Positions 34,901-46,835 of a stretch of 64,000 nt of DNA are shown in pieces. Source of the DNA: Ailurus styani (Eukaryota; Chordata; Mammalia; Carnivora; Ailuridae). The DNA lies in the NCBI GenBank assembly GCA_002007465.1, contig LNAC01000066.1:1154381-1218380 (forward strand), in the 5' to 3' direction. A program made the position numbers and the translations under genes. Position 1 is the stretch's first letter, and the number at the start of each line of letters is the position of its first letter. Under the pieces are notes generated by a model. It had not been told where the DNA came from, did no database searches, and saw only the letters and a program-made list of their open reading frames with translations.

Positions 34901-36613
34901 AAATACCCAGTAGTGCAATTGCAAGGTCATAGGGTAGCTCTATTTTTAATTTTTTGAGGAATCTCCACACTGTTTTCCAAAGTGGCTGCACCAACTTGCA
35001 TTCCCACCAACAGTGAAAGAGGGTTCCCCTTTCTCCACATCCTCTCCAACACTTGGTGTTTCCTGTCTTGTTGATTTTGGCCATTCTAACTGGTGTAAGA
35101 TGGTATGTCAGTCTGGTTTTGATTTGAGTTTCCCTGATGGCTAGTGATGATGAACATTTTTTCATGTGTCTGTTGGCCATTTGTATGTCTTCTTTGGAGA
35201 AGTGTCTGTTCATGTCTTCTGCCCATTTTTTGACATGATTATCTGTTTTTTGGGACTTGAGCTTGAGAAGTTCTTTATAGATCTTGGATATCAGCCCTTT
35301 GTCTGTAGTGTCATTTGCGAATATCTTCTCCCATTCCGTGGATTGCCTCTTTGTTTTGTTGACTGTTTCCTTTGCTGTGCAGAAGATTTTATCTTGATGA
35401 AGTCCCAAAAGTTCATTTTTGCTTTTGTTTCCTTTGCCTTTGGAGACATGTCTTGAAAGAAGTTGCCATGGCTGATGTCAAAGAGGTTACTGCCTACGTT
35501 CTCCTCTAGGATTTTGTAGTAAATCTTATATTTTTTAAAGACTTTATTTTATTTGACAGAGAGGGAAATCACAAGTAGGCAGAGAGGCAGGCAGAGAGAG
35601 AGGGGGAAGCAGGCTCCCCGTTGAGCAGACAGCCCAATGAGGGACTTGATCCCAGGATCCCGAGATCATGACCTGAGCCGAAGGCAGAGGCTTAACCCGC
35701 TGAGCCACCCAGGCACCGTCCTCTAGGATTTTGACAGATCCCCGCCTCACGTTGAGGTCTTTCATCCATTTCGAGTTTATCTTTGTGTATGGTGTGAGAG
35801 AATGGTCAAGTTTCATTCTTCTGTACATAGCTGTCCAATTTTCCCAGCACCATTTATTGAAAAGACGGTCTTTTTTCCACTGGATATTCCTCTTTAATGC
35901 AGAACAGGCACCTTAGCATTTCTCACCTTACACTAAGTCCATTTTGTTCATTGTTAAGTCTCCGTTAGACCACTGGATTTTGGCTATCCATCTTCAATCT
36001 TGTATTTTTCATCTTTATGATTATCTAGACAAGTTAGAATATCAGGTTAGGCCTGAGCTCAGAAGGATATGTCTGCATCTTTATTTCTATTCAGGATCAG
36101 GGAAAATTTGCAAAAGTGAAGATTCTCTAACATGCACACACATTGGGCTCTTGGCCTCGAAGCTGGCTTGTGTTCAAGGACACTGAAGGGGACATGTGGT
36201 GGAAGTTCTCACTAATGTAGGGCCCAGCTTCATGCAGCCTTACTGGCCAGGAAAGGATGAGGGGCAGGCCACCTCAGCTTCCCATGTCAGAAGTCCTCCT
36301 CCTTTGTTACTGTAAGATACTGGTTGATGGGCCCAGGTTTTGGGATCAGTGGAGGCAGTAGGCAAGGTGAAAGTAATCACTGGACTAGGGAGACTCTGCT
36401 TCTGTCTCTGTCAGAAACTGCCTGTTGCAAGGACCTTCCTTTTCAGGGATTCAGTTTCTTCATCTGTAAATTAAGCTCTGCCTCATAATTTCTATAGTTC
36501 TTTTTGGCTCTGACATTATATAACATTTCCTCTTGTTTAATGAATCTTGTTATGTGTTTTCTCATAGGAAAAGTAATGGAAAAGTTCAGTTTCTTCATGA
36601 AGGAAGTTGTTAA
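31930..36613 (+). CDS. SPINK7: SPINK7 (ECRG2), Kazal-type serine protease inhibitor, 4 coding exons
   Basis: Coding exons are 31930-31990, 32832-32857, 33566-33690 and 36568-36613: 258 nt, 85 residues, the same length as human. Phases are 1, 0 and 2. The signal peptide is [20 protein letters not shown], followed by EAASLPLTT and the Kazal domain [50 protein letters not shown] and LHEGSC. The spacing C-x7-C-x6-Y-x3-C-x2-C is perfect. The reactive-site loop CPITYLPVC, with Ile at predicted P1, is identical to human, so the target should be conserved. In human the protein is an esophageal epithelial inhibitor that restrains trypsin-like and elastase-type proteases and urokinase (established knowledge). 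The start has a good ACCATGA context. Exon 3 has a CAGCAG acceptor that could add one Gln. The gene is complete, with no stop or frameshift. Confidence 0.97.
32832..32857 (+). CDS. SPINK7: SPINK7 exon 2 (26-nt microexon)
   Basis: Acceptor ctctctttcag, donor gtgagt. Reads EAASLPLTT with the split Glu codon, matching human EAASLSPKK. Far too short for open-frame detection. Confidence 0.9.
33150..33362 (+). repeat. MIR SINE, nearly full length, in SPINK7 intron 2
   Basis: 'ggttaactgcacaggctctg', 'gatttaaatcccaac', 'cccccatctatgaatag' and 'cttaatgcctagca' follow MIR from head to 3' end. It ends about 200 bases before exon 3. Confidence 0.75.
33566..33690 (+). CDS. SPINK7: SPINK7 exon 3 (Kazal core)
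   Basis: Encodes Cys 1-5 and ends in phase 2 before gtgagt. The acceptor is a tandem CAGCAG: use of the first AG starts the exon at 33563 and adds Gln before VDC. I chose 33566 because it gives the human length. Confidence 0.95.
34350..35905 (-). mobile_element. L1 3' end, antisense in SPINK7 intron 3, with nested SINE
   Basis: On the minus strand: ORF2 C-terminal region, then 3' UTR ending in a T-rich tail complement at about 34350. A 244-codon frame (35408 down to 34674) is still open and carries ORF2 features such as [17 protein letters not shown] and [19 protein letters not shown]. The element is 5'-truncated near 35905, and a SINE interrupts it at 35531-35717. The long open frame indicates a fairly recent insertion, but it encodes no endonuclease or reverse transcriptase core, so it is inactive. 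Confidence 0.93.
35531..35717 (-). repeat. Can-SINE nested in the antisense L1
   Basis: Young minus-strand copy. 'cctctaggattttg' is repeated on both sides. A short AT-rich extension (35518-35530) belongs to its tail. Confidence 0.92.
36568..36613 (+). CDS. SPINK7: SPINK7 exon 4 (last Cys and stop)
   Basis: Acceptor ttctcatag. Reads (L)[14 protein letters not shown] and TAA, against human KSNGRVQFLHDGSC. Confidence 0.97.
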
Positions 36614-36809
36614 CTTCTCCACAGACATGGGTACAGAGCAATGACATCTTCACTGTCATCGTCATCATCCCTGACTCTGACTGCCTCGCCTTGGCCAGTG
36701 CTCTGGGAAGGGGCAGAGACAGATTCAGAGTCATCTTTGTTGAGTGGAGAAAGTTGTGGTCTTCCTCCAACTCATGCCTCACTGACTTCCAGGCTTCTTT
36801 TTGTACCTC

Positions 36810-36815
36810 AATAAA
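36810..36815 (+). terminator. SPINK7: SPINK7 polyadenylation signal
   Basis: AATAAA 197 bases after the stop codon, giving a 3' UTR of roughly 215 bases. Confidence 0.75.
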
Positions 36816-36990
36816 ATAATCTCCCCAGCAAGTTTATCTTCACTTCTGCTTGTATTTGTTTCTTAGATCAGGATATAACATCTCAGTTGAAAAATAAAAC
36901 TGAGGAACATATAAATCTTCTTTAGGAGAAAGTTTTGTATGAAGAATGACAAGTGAATTCCAAGAGACACATGCACGGGTGCGCATGTGT

Positions 36991-37013
36991 ACACACACAC
37001 ACACACACACACA
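36991..37013. repeat. CA microsatellite
   Basis: Eleven uninterrupted AC units. Confidence 0.95.
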
Positions 37014-37712
37014 TCAGTGAACACTTTACCCTTTCTTGGAGTCTTTAATTTCCTTGATCAGTACCTGCCACTGGGAACTAGTCTATGGACCATACTGGTC
37101 CTTTATATTAGTTTCTTTTCCAAAGTTCCTTAGAGGGGCACCTCCTTCATTATAAGAAATCAACCCTGGAAGGAATATTTTCCTGCCCATTTCTTTCCAT
37201 GAGCATTCCATAATTTCTCTTTTCTTGTCTCTCACCTTGCTAACCTCCTGCTGTAGCCTTAGTAGAACATCTGTGGCACTGACTACTACATTGCTTGACC
37301 TAACACTTGCCTTCCATAACTGTAAAATGCAGATACCACTATGTACCGAGACAAAATTGACAGTATTGGCAAATTGTACATTTGTTTTAAAAACAGAGAT
37401 CTATAATTCATTCTTTGTGATGAAGCTGGAGTTCCTTCTATAGAGAGTGCTTCTGTGACCACAACACTTTGAGGAAGTCTTTAGTGATAGGCATAGCTCA
37501 CAAGAAATTAGTGACCCGGATTAGGCCTTAGTATACTTTCATGGTCCTCATTTTTTCCTCCCCATGTTCACTTCTTCCCTCACTTGCTCCAGAACTATTC
37601 TTAAGCCCAGAAATTAAAAAAGGATAGTTCTGCCCACCTATAGGCTGCCCTAAAGATACAAAGAGGTCTGTGGAATCCTTATCTCCTCATAGACTCAAGA
37701 AGAGAGAGGGAG

Positions 37713-37825
37713 GGGTGCCTGAGTGGCTCAGGCTAAGCATCTGCCTTTGGCTTAGGTCATGATTCTAGGGTCCTGGGATCGAGCCCTGCATCAGGCTTTC
37801 TGCTCAGTGGGGAGCTTGCTTCACC

Positions 37826-37856
<31 letters not shown>

Positions 37857-37938
37857 TCTTCCTTACTCATGCTCTCTCTCTCACTCTGTATTTCAGGTAA
37901 ATAAATAAAATCTAAAAAAAAAAAAGAAGAAGAAGAAG
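37713..37938 (+). repeat. Can-SINE, plus strand, with CT expansion
   Basis: Head 'ggggtgcctgagtggctcag', an internal (CT)n of about 28 bases, and an A-rich tail that has grown into (GAA)n. 'agaagagaggga'-type flanks. Confidence 0.9.
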
Positions 37939-40614
37939 AAGAGAGGGAATCCATAGGTATGGTAACTCCATAAAAGTGGTATAAAAAGGCTTATAAATAG
38001 TTGTATCATGCCTTCATTTATATTCTACTGCTAAAGTGTTATATAATCACTTAAGTACAGACTCTGTCCCCATGATCATGACACATCTAACATGGTCTGG
38101 ATGATTGGGATAAAATATGGGTCTGAATCAGAGTCAAATTCAAAGTCAAGTTCAAAGTCAAGGTCAAGCCAGATCATGGTCAAGTCAACTATGGAAACTG
38201 TGAAGAAGAGCAAGGATAGGGAAGTATCTTAGACAAACAGAGCTGCTGAAGTAAAAGTAGCATATAGGGAGAAGTTGTGATCTAGACAGTGAAGGGCCTG
38301 GAATAGGTAGTCAAATGATCTTGCTGGCTCTTCAGTTGCTTGCCACCTTCAGCAACTCTCACTTCCCGGTTCCAAACTCCCACCCCTATTGGTGTGATCT
38401 TCTCCTGAGCTTCTCACACCTACTCATGTGTGTGGAGCATCTCCTCACCTGAGCTGCACACAACCCCACAGGTTTCCCAGTTTGCTGTGCTCTTCTCATC
38501 ATGCCAATTCCTCCCACCTTCTTAGATCTTCAGCTTCCCTTGTCTTTATTTTTCCTGGTCTTGATCTATCCCTGTACCTGACACTGTTTACCCTGTCTTA
38601 AACAGACACCTGCATTTTCCCGGTGCTCTTCGTTAATTTTTCTTACATATCTTCAGTTGTTTCTACCTTCTTAGGAGCCTGCTTTCCATACTGCTCCACT
38701 TGCCTCAACCCTTTCTCCTCTGCTGCCTTCAAACTTTTGGCTACCTCAGTCCTTTTCATTCTTCCTCTGACCTCATTCACATTTCCTCAGCAGAACTGAA
38801 TCCTCAAAAGCTCATTTCTTTGTACACAAAAGCTCCCTTTCTCTTCATAGTTGGATTGTGATAAAGACCATGACATGGGCATACCCCTACCCTGTGAGCT
38901 CATCCTCACCCCCCATGTATGGTACAGATGGAAAAGCCTAGAAAAATCCCTGCTGACTGTGCATGAAGGTCAGTGGTACCATGATACAAAATGTGGGCAA
39001 AATGCACACCTATATAAGAATTCCTGATCATCATGGATGAAAAAGAGCCAGTAAACAGCCTCATTTTATGGATAGAAACTCTGAACTCCCAAAATTGGAA
39101 ATGCCTCATTGCTCACATGGAAGACGAGGGCAAGAACCCCTATCTGCTACTGCCAATTCAGGGCCCAACAAAGTGTTTCCAGAATTTCATCCACCATATC
39201 TCAATACCCTTAGGAATCAAACTCCTTCTACTATGAAATGACCCAGTATACAACATCTGTAAAACACAGTTCACAAAAGACTCATATTCCTTGTCTCATT
39301 TAATCCTCACACGGCATCCATCATAAGGTAGACATGATCAGCCTAGCTTCTGAGGAAATAAAAGAAGTTCCCAGAGGGAAATGGTGGCCAGAATTGCAGA
39401 CCTGTAAATGGTGGATGGTTTGTGTCTCTGACTATAGCTAGCATTGGTTCTACACACCACACTGCATAAAGACAATGAGGAAACATCTGACTTCATTCCA
39501 GACCTGAACGGCCTCAGGTCTTCGGTCCATATTGTATCCAAAGCAGATACTAGCTGTTGATGGCATTGCCCCTTTTCTTCCAACACTTATCAGAACTCAC
39601 TGCCTAAAAGATTTCTGATCTTTCTGAAATTAAAGTCTAGATTTGGTCTACCAATTGATACATTCCCAGAATCATTTTAATATTTATAAATGATGTTTAA
39701 AAACAGTTATTGCTCCTCAAATTTTGGAATCAACCTGTGGTTGAACTGTAGAAGAATGAATTATGGCATACAGAACAGAATGTGCATATTTTTAACGTCT
39801 GAAATGTAAAAATAAACACAGAGGTGACAAATCTTTAGAGAGAAAAGCTGACTGAGGAAAGTGTATGGAAGCAGGTAAGTTTCTTGCAGGGTTACGAGAT
39901 GCTGCCTAAGGATGAGAATAATAGAAAGTGACTAAGATACATTATTGAAAGTTATAAAGGTAGTATGTAGAATTTATGAAAAATCATGATATACTCATTA
40001 AAAATTTGGGAGAACTGAAAGTGGGAAGGTAATATAAATTAACAACTTTCCTCCACAGATGGTAGTAAATAAATAAATAAATAGTAGAATCTTCTTGATT
40101 CTAAGAAACCAAGAAATAGAGGTATAAGTATACCACTGAGAATTGTGATGGTAACAACCTTAGAATAGAAATGTTTAAAATTAGCTCCCACTGAAGTGAT
40201 ATTGGCAATGAAAACTTTTGGTTTCCATTGTAAGCTTTTAATGTCAATGGAATCTATATATATACGTATATTTCTTACTATGACATATGTAATAATTTCT
40301 TTTCTTTTCCTTTTTCCCTGCCAGGAAAAAGTATATCTTTGCCACAGGGAAGCTCTTAAGTCACCATAAATATAAATGTAAAGTAGGCTTATTTTTAAAT
40401 TTTTACCTCTCTAAGTTTAGGCTTTGGAGAAAAAAATGACTTTATTCAGTTTTACTCACTTCACTATGTACTGATTAGCACTTGAAACACTGAGGTCTTT
40501 GGCATGTGCATCATCATTGTCTCCATTTTAAAACTCCACCAAGCAGCTCAAGAGAACACAACAAAACTTGGAACAGGAGAATTGTATGCTTATGCCAACT
40601 TGAACATCACCAGG

Positions 40615-40770
40615 TGTGTGGCTGTAGGTTGGTCATTTACGTGTGCGATATCTCTTTCCTTACTGACAAAATCAAGAGAATAATAATCCTTAATCTAACC
40701 TGTGCATTGTGGGAGTCAGATGACATATGCATGTGAACATGCATTATAAACTGTAAAGTACTGTGGAAAT
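40615..40770 (+). repeat. Possible MIR, plus strand
   Basis: 'gtgtggctgtaggttggtca' and 'ccttactgacaaaatcaaga', then a weak 3' part. Strongly diverged. Confidence 0.4.
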
Positions 40771-41489
40771 GAAAGGGTTAACTATGACCTGTATACCCAT
40801 CCTTCTCTAACATTTACCTAGGCCTGAACATATAGACTACATTCCTGGAAGTATGTTTGGCATTTTGAAGTAAAGGCCCATGATCAGTAAATGTTGTGGG
40901 GTTTTTTTTTCTTGGTTTGGGATATGGGAACATTTCAGCTCCTTAGAAATTGATACGAGAAAGTGAAAGGCAAATGTACAATTTGAACATATAAGATTAC
41001 ATGAATTTACTTATATAGTTTGCTCCATTTGAACATGGCCTAACTTAATACCATGAGAAAAACTGATGAAAAATGAGATATTCAAATAATCTCAAGGGAT
41101 CTCATCACAAAATATTTACTAATTTTGAAAGGAAAAAGAGTAACAGTAGGGTGGAGAAACATTGCAGACACTAACCGGCACAAGTGATCAAAGTTAGCAT
41201 AGTCAGTGATGGAGCAAATCAACAACATGGATACTATCTCAAAGTATACAATCTGAAGAATATAGAGTAACTTCTGTATTTCCCTGCCAAAAATGCACAA
41301 CCTGAATATAGTCACTAGTAAACATGAGACAAACACGAACTCAGAAACCTTTTATAAGCTAACTCATCTACAACTTTAAAAAACCAAGAATAGGCCTTTT
41401 AAATATTCTGCATTGAAAGAGACTAAAGAAAATAATACTGCATGATCCTGAATGGATCTTTTATTATTGCCATTGTTGTTGTTTGTTGA

Positions 41490-42775
41490 GAAATAGTTCA
41501 CATACTATAAAATTGATGTTTAATTTTTTTAATTTTTTAAATTGAAGTATAATTAACATGCAGCATTATATTAGTTACAAAAATTCTTGCTTTTAAAACA
41601 AAATTATAGTCTGCTCACGAAATTGTGCAACCAGCACTGCTATTTGATTTCAATACCTGTCATCACTCCAAAAAGAAACTCCACACTGACTGGCAATCAC
41701 TCTCATTCCCCCATCTTTCCAGCCCCTGGTGGCCAAGAATCTAATTTTTGCCTATGAATTTACTATTCTGGACATCATACATAAATAGAATCATACAATA
41801 TAGGCCTTTTGTGTCTGACTTCCTTCACTTAGTATAAGGTTTTCAAGGTTAACCCATGTTGTAGCGTGTGTCAGTATTCCATTCCTTTCTGTAGCTGAAT
41901 AATATTCCACTCTATAGCTATACTATGTTCAGTCATTTGTCCATTGATGGATACATGGATTGTTTGCAATTTTGGTCCATTATGAGTAAAGCTGCCATGA
42001 ACATTCATATACAAGTTTTTTGTGTGTGTGGGGGATTGTGAGTTTTTGTTTTTGTCTTCAATTGTCCTGGATAAATACCTAGAAATAGAATTGCTGGGCC
42101 TTAGGGTAACTCTACATTTAAGTTTTTGAGAACCTACCAAAGTTTTGAGAACATAGCAGCTTCTATGACATTTTCCATTCCCACAAGCAATGTATGAGAG
42201 TTCTAATTTCTCCACATCCTTGACAACATCTTGTCTCTCTCTCTCTCTTTTTTTTTTTTTAGCAAACCTAACGGATGGGAAATGGTACTCATTTTGGCTT
42301 TGAATTGCATTTCCTTAATAACTAATGATGAGCATATTTTAATGTCTTTATTGGCCATTTGTATATCTTTTTGGAAGAACGTTTATTCAACTCTGTTGCT
42401 CAGTTTTTAAAGTAGATAATTTGGTTTTTGTTGAGCTGCATATATTCTGTTTAGCTTTATATATTCTGAATACTAGGCCTTCATCAGATCTATGATTTGC
42501 AAATATTTTCTCCCATTCTGTGGGCTGTCCTATTAAGTGCAGAATTTGGATTTTAATAAAACCCAGTTTATCTATTTTCCCTTTTGCTTATTATATTCTT
42601 AGTGTCATATCTAAGAAACCACTGCTCATTCAAAGGTCACAAAGATTTATGCCTATGTTTTCTTCTAAGACTTCTATAGTTAAAACTCTTACCTTTAAGT
42701 CTTTGTTCCATTTTGAGTTAATTTCTGTTAGTTTTTTTACACAATCTGATTAGATTGGATCATTTTTTTATAAAG
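41490..42775 (-). repeat. Old L1 (L1M-type) ORF2 end and 3' UTR, antisense
   Basis: 'gaataatattccactctat', 'ccattgatggatacatgga', 'tctcccattctgtgggctg' and 'tccattttgagttaattt' are the antisense of L1 ORF2 C-terminal and 3' parts. Frames are destroyed, so it is an old copy. Confidence 0.85.
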
Positions 42776-43154
42776 GCATTATTGACACAAATGCCAAAAT
42801 GTGAATGGAGTCTTGAGGTGAAGAGTACATGAGAAGTTATTTGTCCTAATCTTGCAATAATTATTTCAAAATAAAAAGTTAAAATTCAAAAATGTGTTCA
42901 GTACCTGCAAAACAGGTACTAGTAACTTGATAGACCTGTTCCTCCAAAACAAAGTAAAGGCACGGAAGTGACTTCAGAAGGGGAAATAGCAAGAGAATAT
43001 GGGAAGGATATACCATGCAAGCTGAATTCTTAAGTAAATTCTCAAATAAACCATAAGGGTCTGCCCACTTTCCCTTCCTCCATCAATATACACTGAAAAT
43101 AGTTCAGAATTCCTTAGGAGAATAAAAAAAACCCTTCAATTCATAGTGACATTT

Positions 43155-43230
43155 TAAGCTGCTTCTTCTGCTTCTGCTTCTGTTTCTGCTTCTCCTTCCC
43201 CTTCCCCTTCCCCTTCTTCTTCTTCATCTT
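43155..43230. repeat. Polypyrimidine TTCTGC/TTCCCC/TTC repeat
   Basis: Successive blocks of gcttct, cttccc and cttctt units, almost entirely pyrimidine on the + strand. Confidence 0.9.
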
Positions 43231-44019
43231 CGTTTTGTCAGTATAACTCAGGGCTGGCTAAAAGGTCTTGCTTATTAGGAGGAAAGGACTGCTATTGTGT
43301 TGAAAGACATTTCTGAAGAGCTCACAGGACTCTGAGTCAAAGTTTTCCTGATTCCCAGATCCCTCAACATTTTCCCTCCAGAGATGACCACTTAACCCAA
43401 GCGTGCACATCAGTGGCTCCTAAACTCTGGCCAGTTTTCCCCAGAAGCAGAAGAGGTTTTAGCAATTATAGCCCTAGCCAGCTCAGCTCTCTGACACCCT
43501 CCAGAGAGTCACCTTTATATTGGTTTTCCTCTAATCTTGTATCTAAAATCTAGAGATTCAGTTCTTCTTGGGCTTCAATTCAGATGACTGCTCTTTATTC
43601 CCTGAACTACAGAATCTCCTTTATGGCCCCGGAACTCTGTGTGAACTTGCTCCTTCTAAATCACCCTCTTTTTCTTCTCTTCTCCTTTCTGCATTCATAC
43701 TCTTATAACCAGCCAAGCCAAGGCTCTGATCCAGATAAGCTCTCCCTCAAGTAGTACTTGCCTCACTGAACTTCTATGAACCCACCTGCTGCAGTCACCA
43801 CTTGAAGGTGGAATTTGGGAACTTCTCTCCTAGACTAGTGACCTTCAAATCATCCTATGGACCTGTAGGCACTCCATGAGTGTGACTGAAGGGCCATTAT
43901 GGAAAGACGGGGACAAGGAAGCCAAGCTGCCACAGTCCTTCTTCAAGTAATGGAGATCATCTGTTATCTGTTTAGTGTATTATGCTTCTATACAACATTT
44001 TCCAATTCCATTATGCACT

Positions 44020-44215
44020 CTTGTGATCCTGGACAACTTGATTATTTTCTCTGTGCCTCACTTTACTTATTTGTAAAGTGTTGGTAGTAACAGTATTTAT
44101 CTAATGTAGTTTTAAAATTTAAATAAGTTAATATTTATACAATTTCAAAAGTACCTCACACATAATTAGTGCTCAGTAGATATTATTACTGTTATTGCTA
44201 TTGTCATTAAACCAA
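44020..44215 (+). repeat. MIR SINE, plus strand
   Basis: 'tctctgtgcctcactttact' and 'agtgctcagtagatattatt' match the MIR middle and 3' end. Confidence 0.65.
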
Positions 44216-44549
44216 GTATTTTGCTGTTAAAAAAGGAAACTTTAAAAATGTGGATAGAGGCCATTTTCACATTCAATAAAGGAATCACTTCTGTGGGGTC
44301 CCTGAGAAGTATTCATCTGACCTCCAATGAGACACTTTAAAGGATTTCATTACCTCTAGTCATTATCAAACTTTACTGATCATCACAAAGTTCCTCTTGT
44401 GAACCCATGCCAATATTTATCATTTCCAGTATGGCCACAAAGACACATCATTTGCTTATTTTAAGATAGTTCTTAAGTGTTTTCTGAGTCTTTTCTTCAG
44501 ACCACTGTCACTATCATTGTCTTTGCTATCATGATCATTATCATCAAAT

Positions 44550-44680
44550 ACCAAAATTTGTTAAGAACTTACTATGTGCCAGATCCTGGATAAGAACTTT
44601 ACAAATATAATCTCATTTGAAACTTACAACAAGCTTATGATGATAGTGCCATTAACTTTATTTTGTAAGCTTGTTAAAGT
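44550..44680 (-). repeat. MIR/L2-like fragment, minus strand
   Basis: 'agaacttactatgtgccaga' and 'tataatctcatttgaaactt' follow the antisense MIR 3' half. A related stretch, 'ggttaaataacttgcaccag', follows at 45240-45320. Confidence 0.6.
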
Positions 44681-46044
44681 ATTTGACACTTGTTAAAATG
44701 GTAAGGAAGGTGTCATTCAAGGTATAGTCTTGAATACTCCTATTGTAATTGAAGAGAAAGATAGGCTCAAGTCTGCATAAAATATGTGGGAATTTTTAGC
44801 CAAGGAGAAAGTTGAGGGGGTCAGTAGATGGAAAATTTTTAATGAGAGTTACCAAGGATAGGAGGATTCTTGCTAAAGGCTGGCCAAGGATTTATATATT
44901 AAAAGTGGGGAAGGAAAAACTTGATCAGACATCAAGAGTGATCACATATCAATGGTAGGGAGATGACTTAGTAGGATTCTATGCCAAACAGAACAGGGCA
45001 GGCCAAAGACATGACATGGAGGGGAGGTGGGAAGCAAACATAAGGCCTAGTCAAGAGGACTCAGAGCAGCTTAACTAAAGTTCAGTCAAGAACAGTCCTT
45101 GTCAAGCTATAAAGAAGACAGTGGCAAAGTTTCTCATTATTCATGGTATATCCAAGTTGAATATAACTTCTAAGAGTAAATGCTCATTAATACTTACTGA
45201 ATGATTAAATGAACATTAAGAAGCTAAGACTACTAAAGGTTAAATAACTTGCACCAGGTCATGTAGGGAATGGTGAAGCTGGCAATGAATTCAGATCTGC
45301 AAGACTCTTAGAGTTTCAACTCTCAGTAATATTATGATGCCCCCCCCCCCCCGCCAGACCAGCACAGGTTCCAGCTGTCTTTATCCTTTTGAAGGGAAAC
45401 AATTGTGAGCTTCAGTCTCTCAGTCTTTGGCACTGCTTCCACTAATGGTATACACAGTGTCTTCCAACTCTGTCTACCAAAACTGTAAGAGCTGCTTGCT
45501 AGGTCTTCTCATAGAGTCACTGTATTTGAAAACTGGCAATTCCAAAGTAATTGTCCTTGTAGACTTTATAAGAGATTTCAAATGAAAAATGGTTTGATAA
45601 AGCACAATTAAACTTATTTAAACCATGGCCAAATGATTGGTGAGCTTGTCTGTTAAAAATGATTGTATTAGTGTAAGATGTCACTGGCCTCATACGTAAT
45701 TATGGCCCAGGACAAAGTCAACATCTCATTCTTGAATCATCAGGTTGTGTTTTTGGGACTAGAGAATCATGGCCAAAGCTTTAGGGACAGTCCAGCCACT
45801 GGAGTCACTAAATCCATTACTGGTTAAGATGGTCACATAGCTCTTTATTATTGCCCTTGAGGAGTCCCTTCTCCCAAGGGGCCTTGATAAGCTTCCACCA
45901 GATATCTGGCAGGTAAATGAGGTGTGACTGCTCACCAGCTCCACCTACTGTTCCATCTCCTAAAATTTAGATTCTTGGGAAAGCTATCCCGGCTAAAGAG
46001 CACCAATCATTGCTTATTTCTGCTGAATCAAGACTTGGGTGTTG

Positions 46045-46207
46045 GGGTGCCTGGGTGGCTCAGTCGGTTAAGCATCCAACTCTTGATTTTGGCTCAGGTC
46101 ATGATCTTGGGGTCATGGAATTGAGCCCCGTGACAGGCTTCATGCTGGGTGTGGAGCCTGCTTGAGATTCTCTCTCTCCCTGTCCCTCTGTCCCCCTACC
46201 CCAAAAA
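46045..46207 (+). repeat. Can-SINE, plus strand, with TSD, upstream of SPINK9
   Basis: Head 'ggggtgcctgggtggctcag' and an A-rich end. The flanks are agacttgggtgttg and agacttgaatgttg. It lies about 480 bases upstream of the SPINK9 TATA box. Confidence 0.93.
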
Positions 46208-46374
46208 AAGACTTGAATGTTGATACCTTTTCTCTGTTCCCAGTCTGGAGTCTTATCTGGCAACATTTCCTATTTGGTGTCAGAGGAAAGAGGGGAAACT
46301 GGGAATATGTCTGAGCTTAGAAAGCTGCCATGCTGATGAGTGTTCCCGGAGGTAGTAAAAAGACGAATATGTAG

Positions 46375-46510
46375 TAAAACTGGTGAAGTTACTTAATTTC
46401 TCTGTCACTTCATTTTTCTCATCTGTAAAACAAAGAAAACGGTAATAACTATCCAGTAGATTTAGTATGAAGATCCAATGGTATAACAGATGTGAAAGCA
46501 CTCAAACTCT
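46375..46510 (+). repeat. MIR fragment, plus strand, in the SPINK9 5' flank
   Basis: 'gttacttaatttctctgtca' and 'tttctcatctgtaaaacaaa' match the MIR core. Confidence 0.65.
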
Positions 46511-46691
46511 CAAGTATATAAAGAATTAAAGAAGTAACAACAGCTTTATTGGGTTCTATTATCTATTAAAATGTCATGAGCAACTATTTCACAATAAAAG
46601 AATTCCCGTACTAGCAAATGTTTCTGACCTCTTCCCATGATTGTCTTTCTGGAAATAGCTATTTCACAATTGAGGCAGGAACTCTTGACAA

Positions 46692-46698
46692 TATATAA
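46692..46698 (+). promoter_or_regulatory. SPINK9: SPINK9 TATA box
   Basis: TATATAA 89 bases before the start codon, the same spacing as the SPINK7 box (85 bases), placing the transcription start near 46720-46725. Confidence 0.7.
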
Positions 46699-46780
46699 CG
46701 CAGGACCCAAGTGGGCTGAGCAGACACCAGAAAGTCACTTGTTTTGCCACCATCTGACTGCGCCCAACCACTTCAGCAAC

Positions 46781-46835
46781 ATGAAAGCAACAGCCTTTGC
46801 CCTGCTCTTGGCTCTGGCACTTATGACCATCTTCA
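46781..46835 (+). CDS. SPINK9: SPINK9 exon 1 (signal peptide)
   Basis: 18 codons plus A of a split Ser codon, donor gtaagt, start context AACATGA. Another frame runs on through the intron for 113 codons and is a shadow. Confidence 0.95.

Larger units (their letters stand above)
36835..46680. other. Intergenic region between SPINK7 and SPINK9
   Basis: No gene recognised on either strand. Contents: a CA repeat at 36991-37013, SINEs at 37713 and 46045, an old L1 at 41490-42775, a polypyrimidine repeat near 43160, several MIR relics, a run of 13 C at 45340-45352 and much unassigned sequence (38-41 kb). Confidence 0.6.

Noticed and set aside
41871..42215. 114-codon minus-strand frame
   Set aside because: It is diverged old L1 sequence read in one surviving frame.
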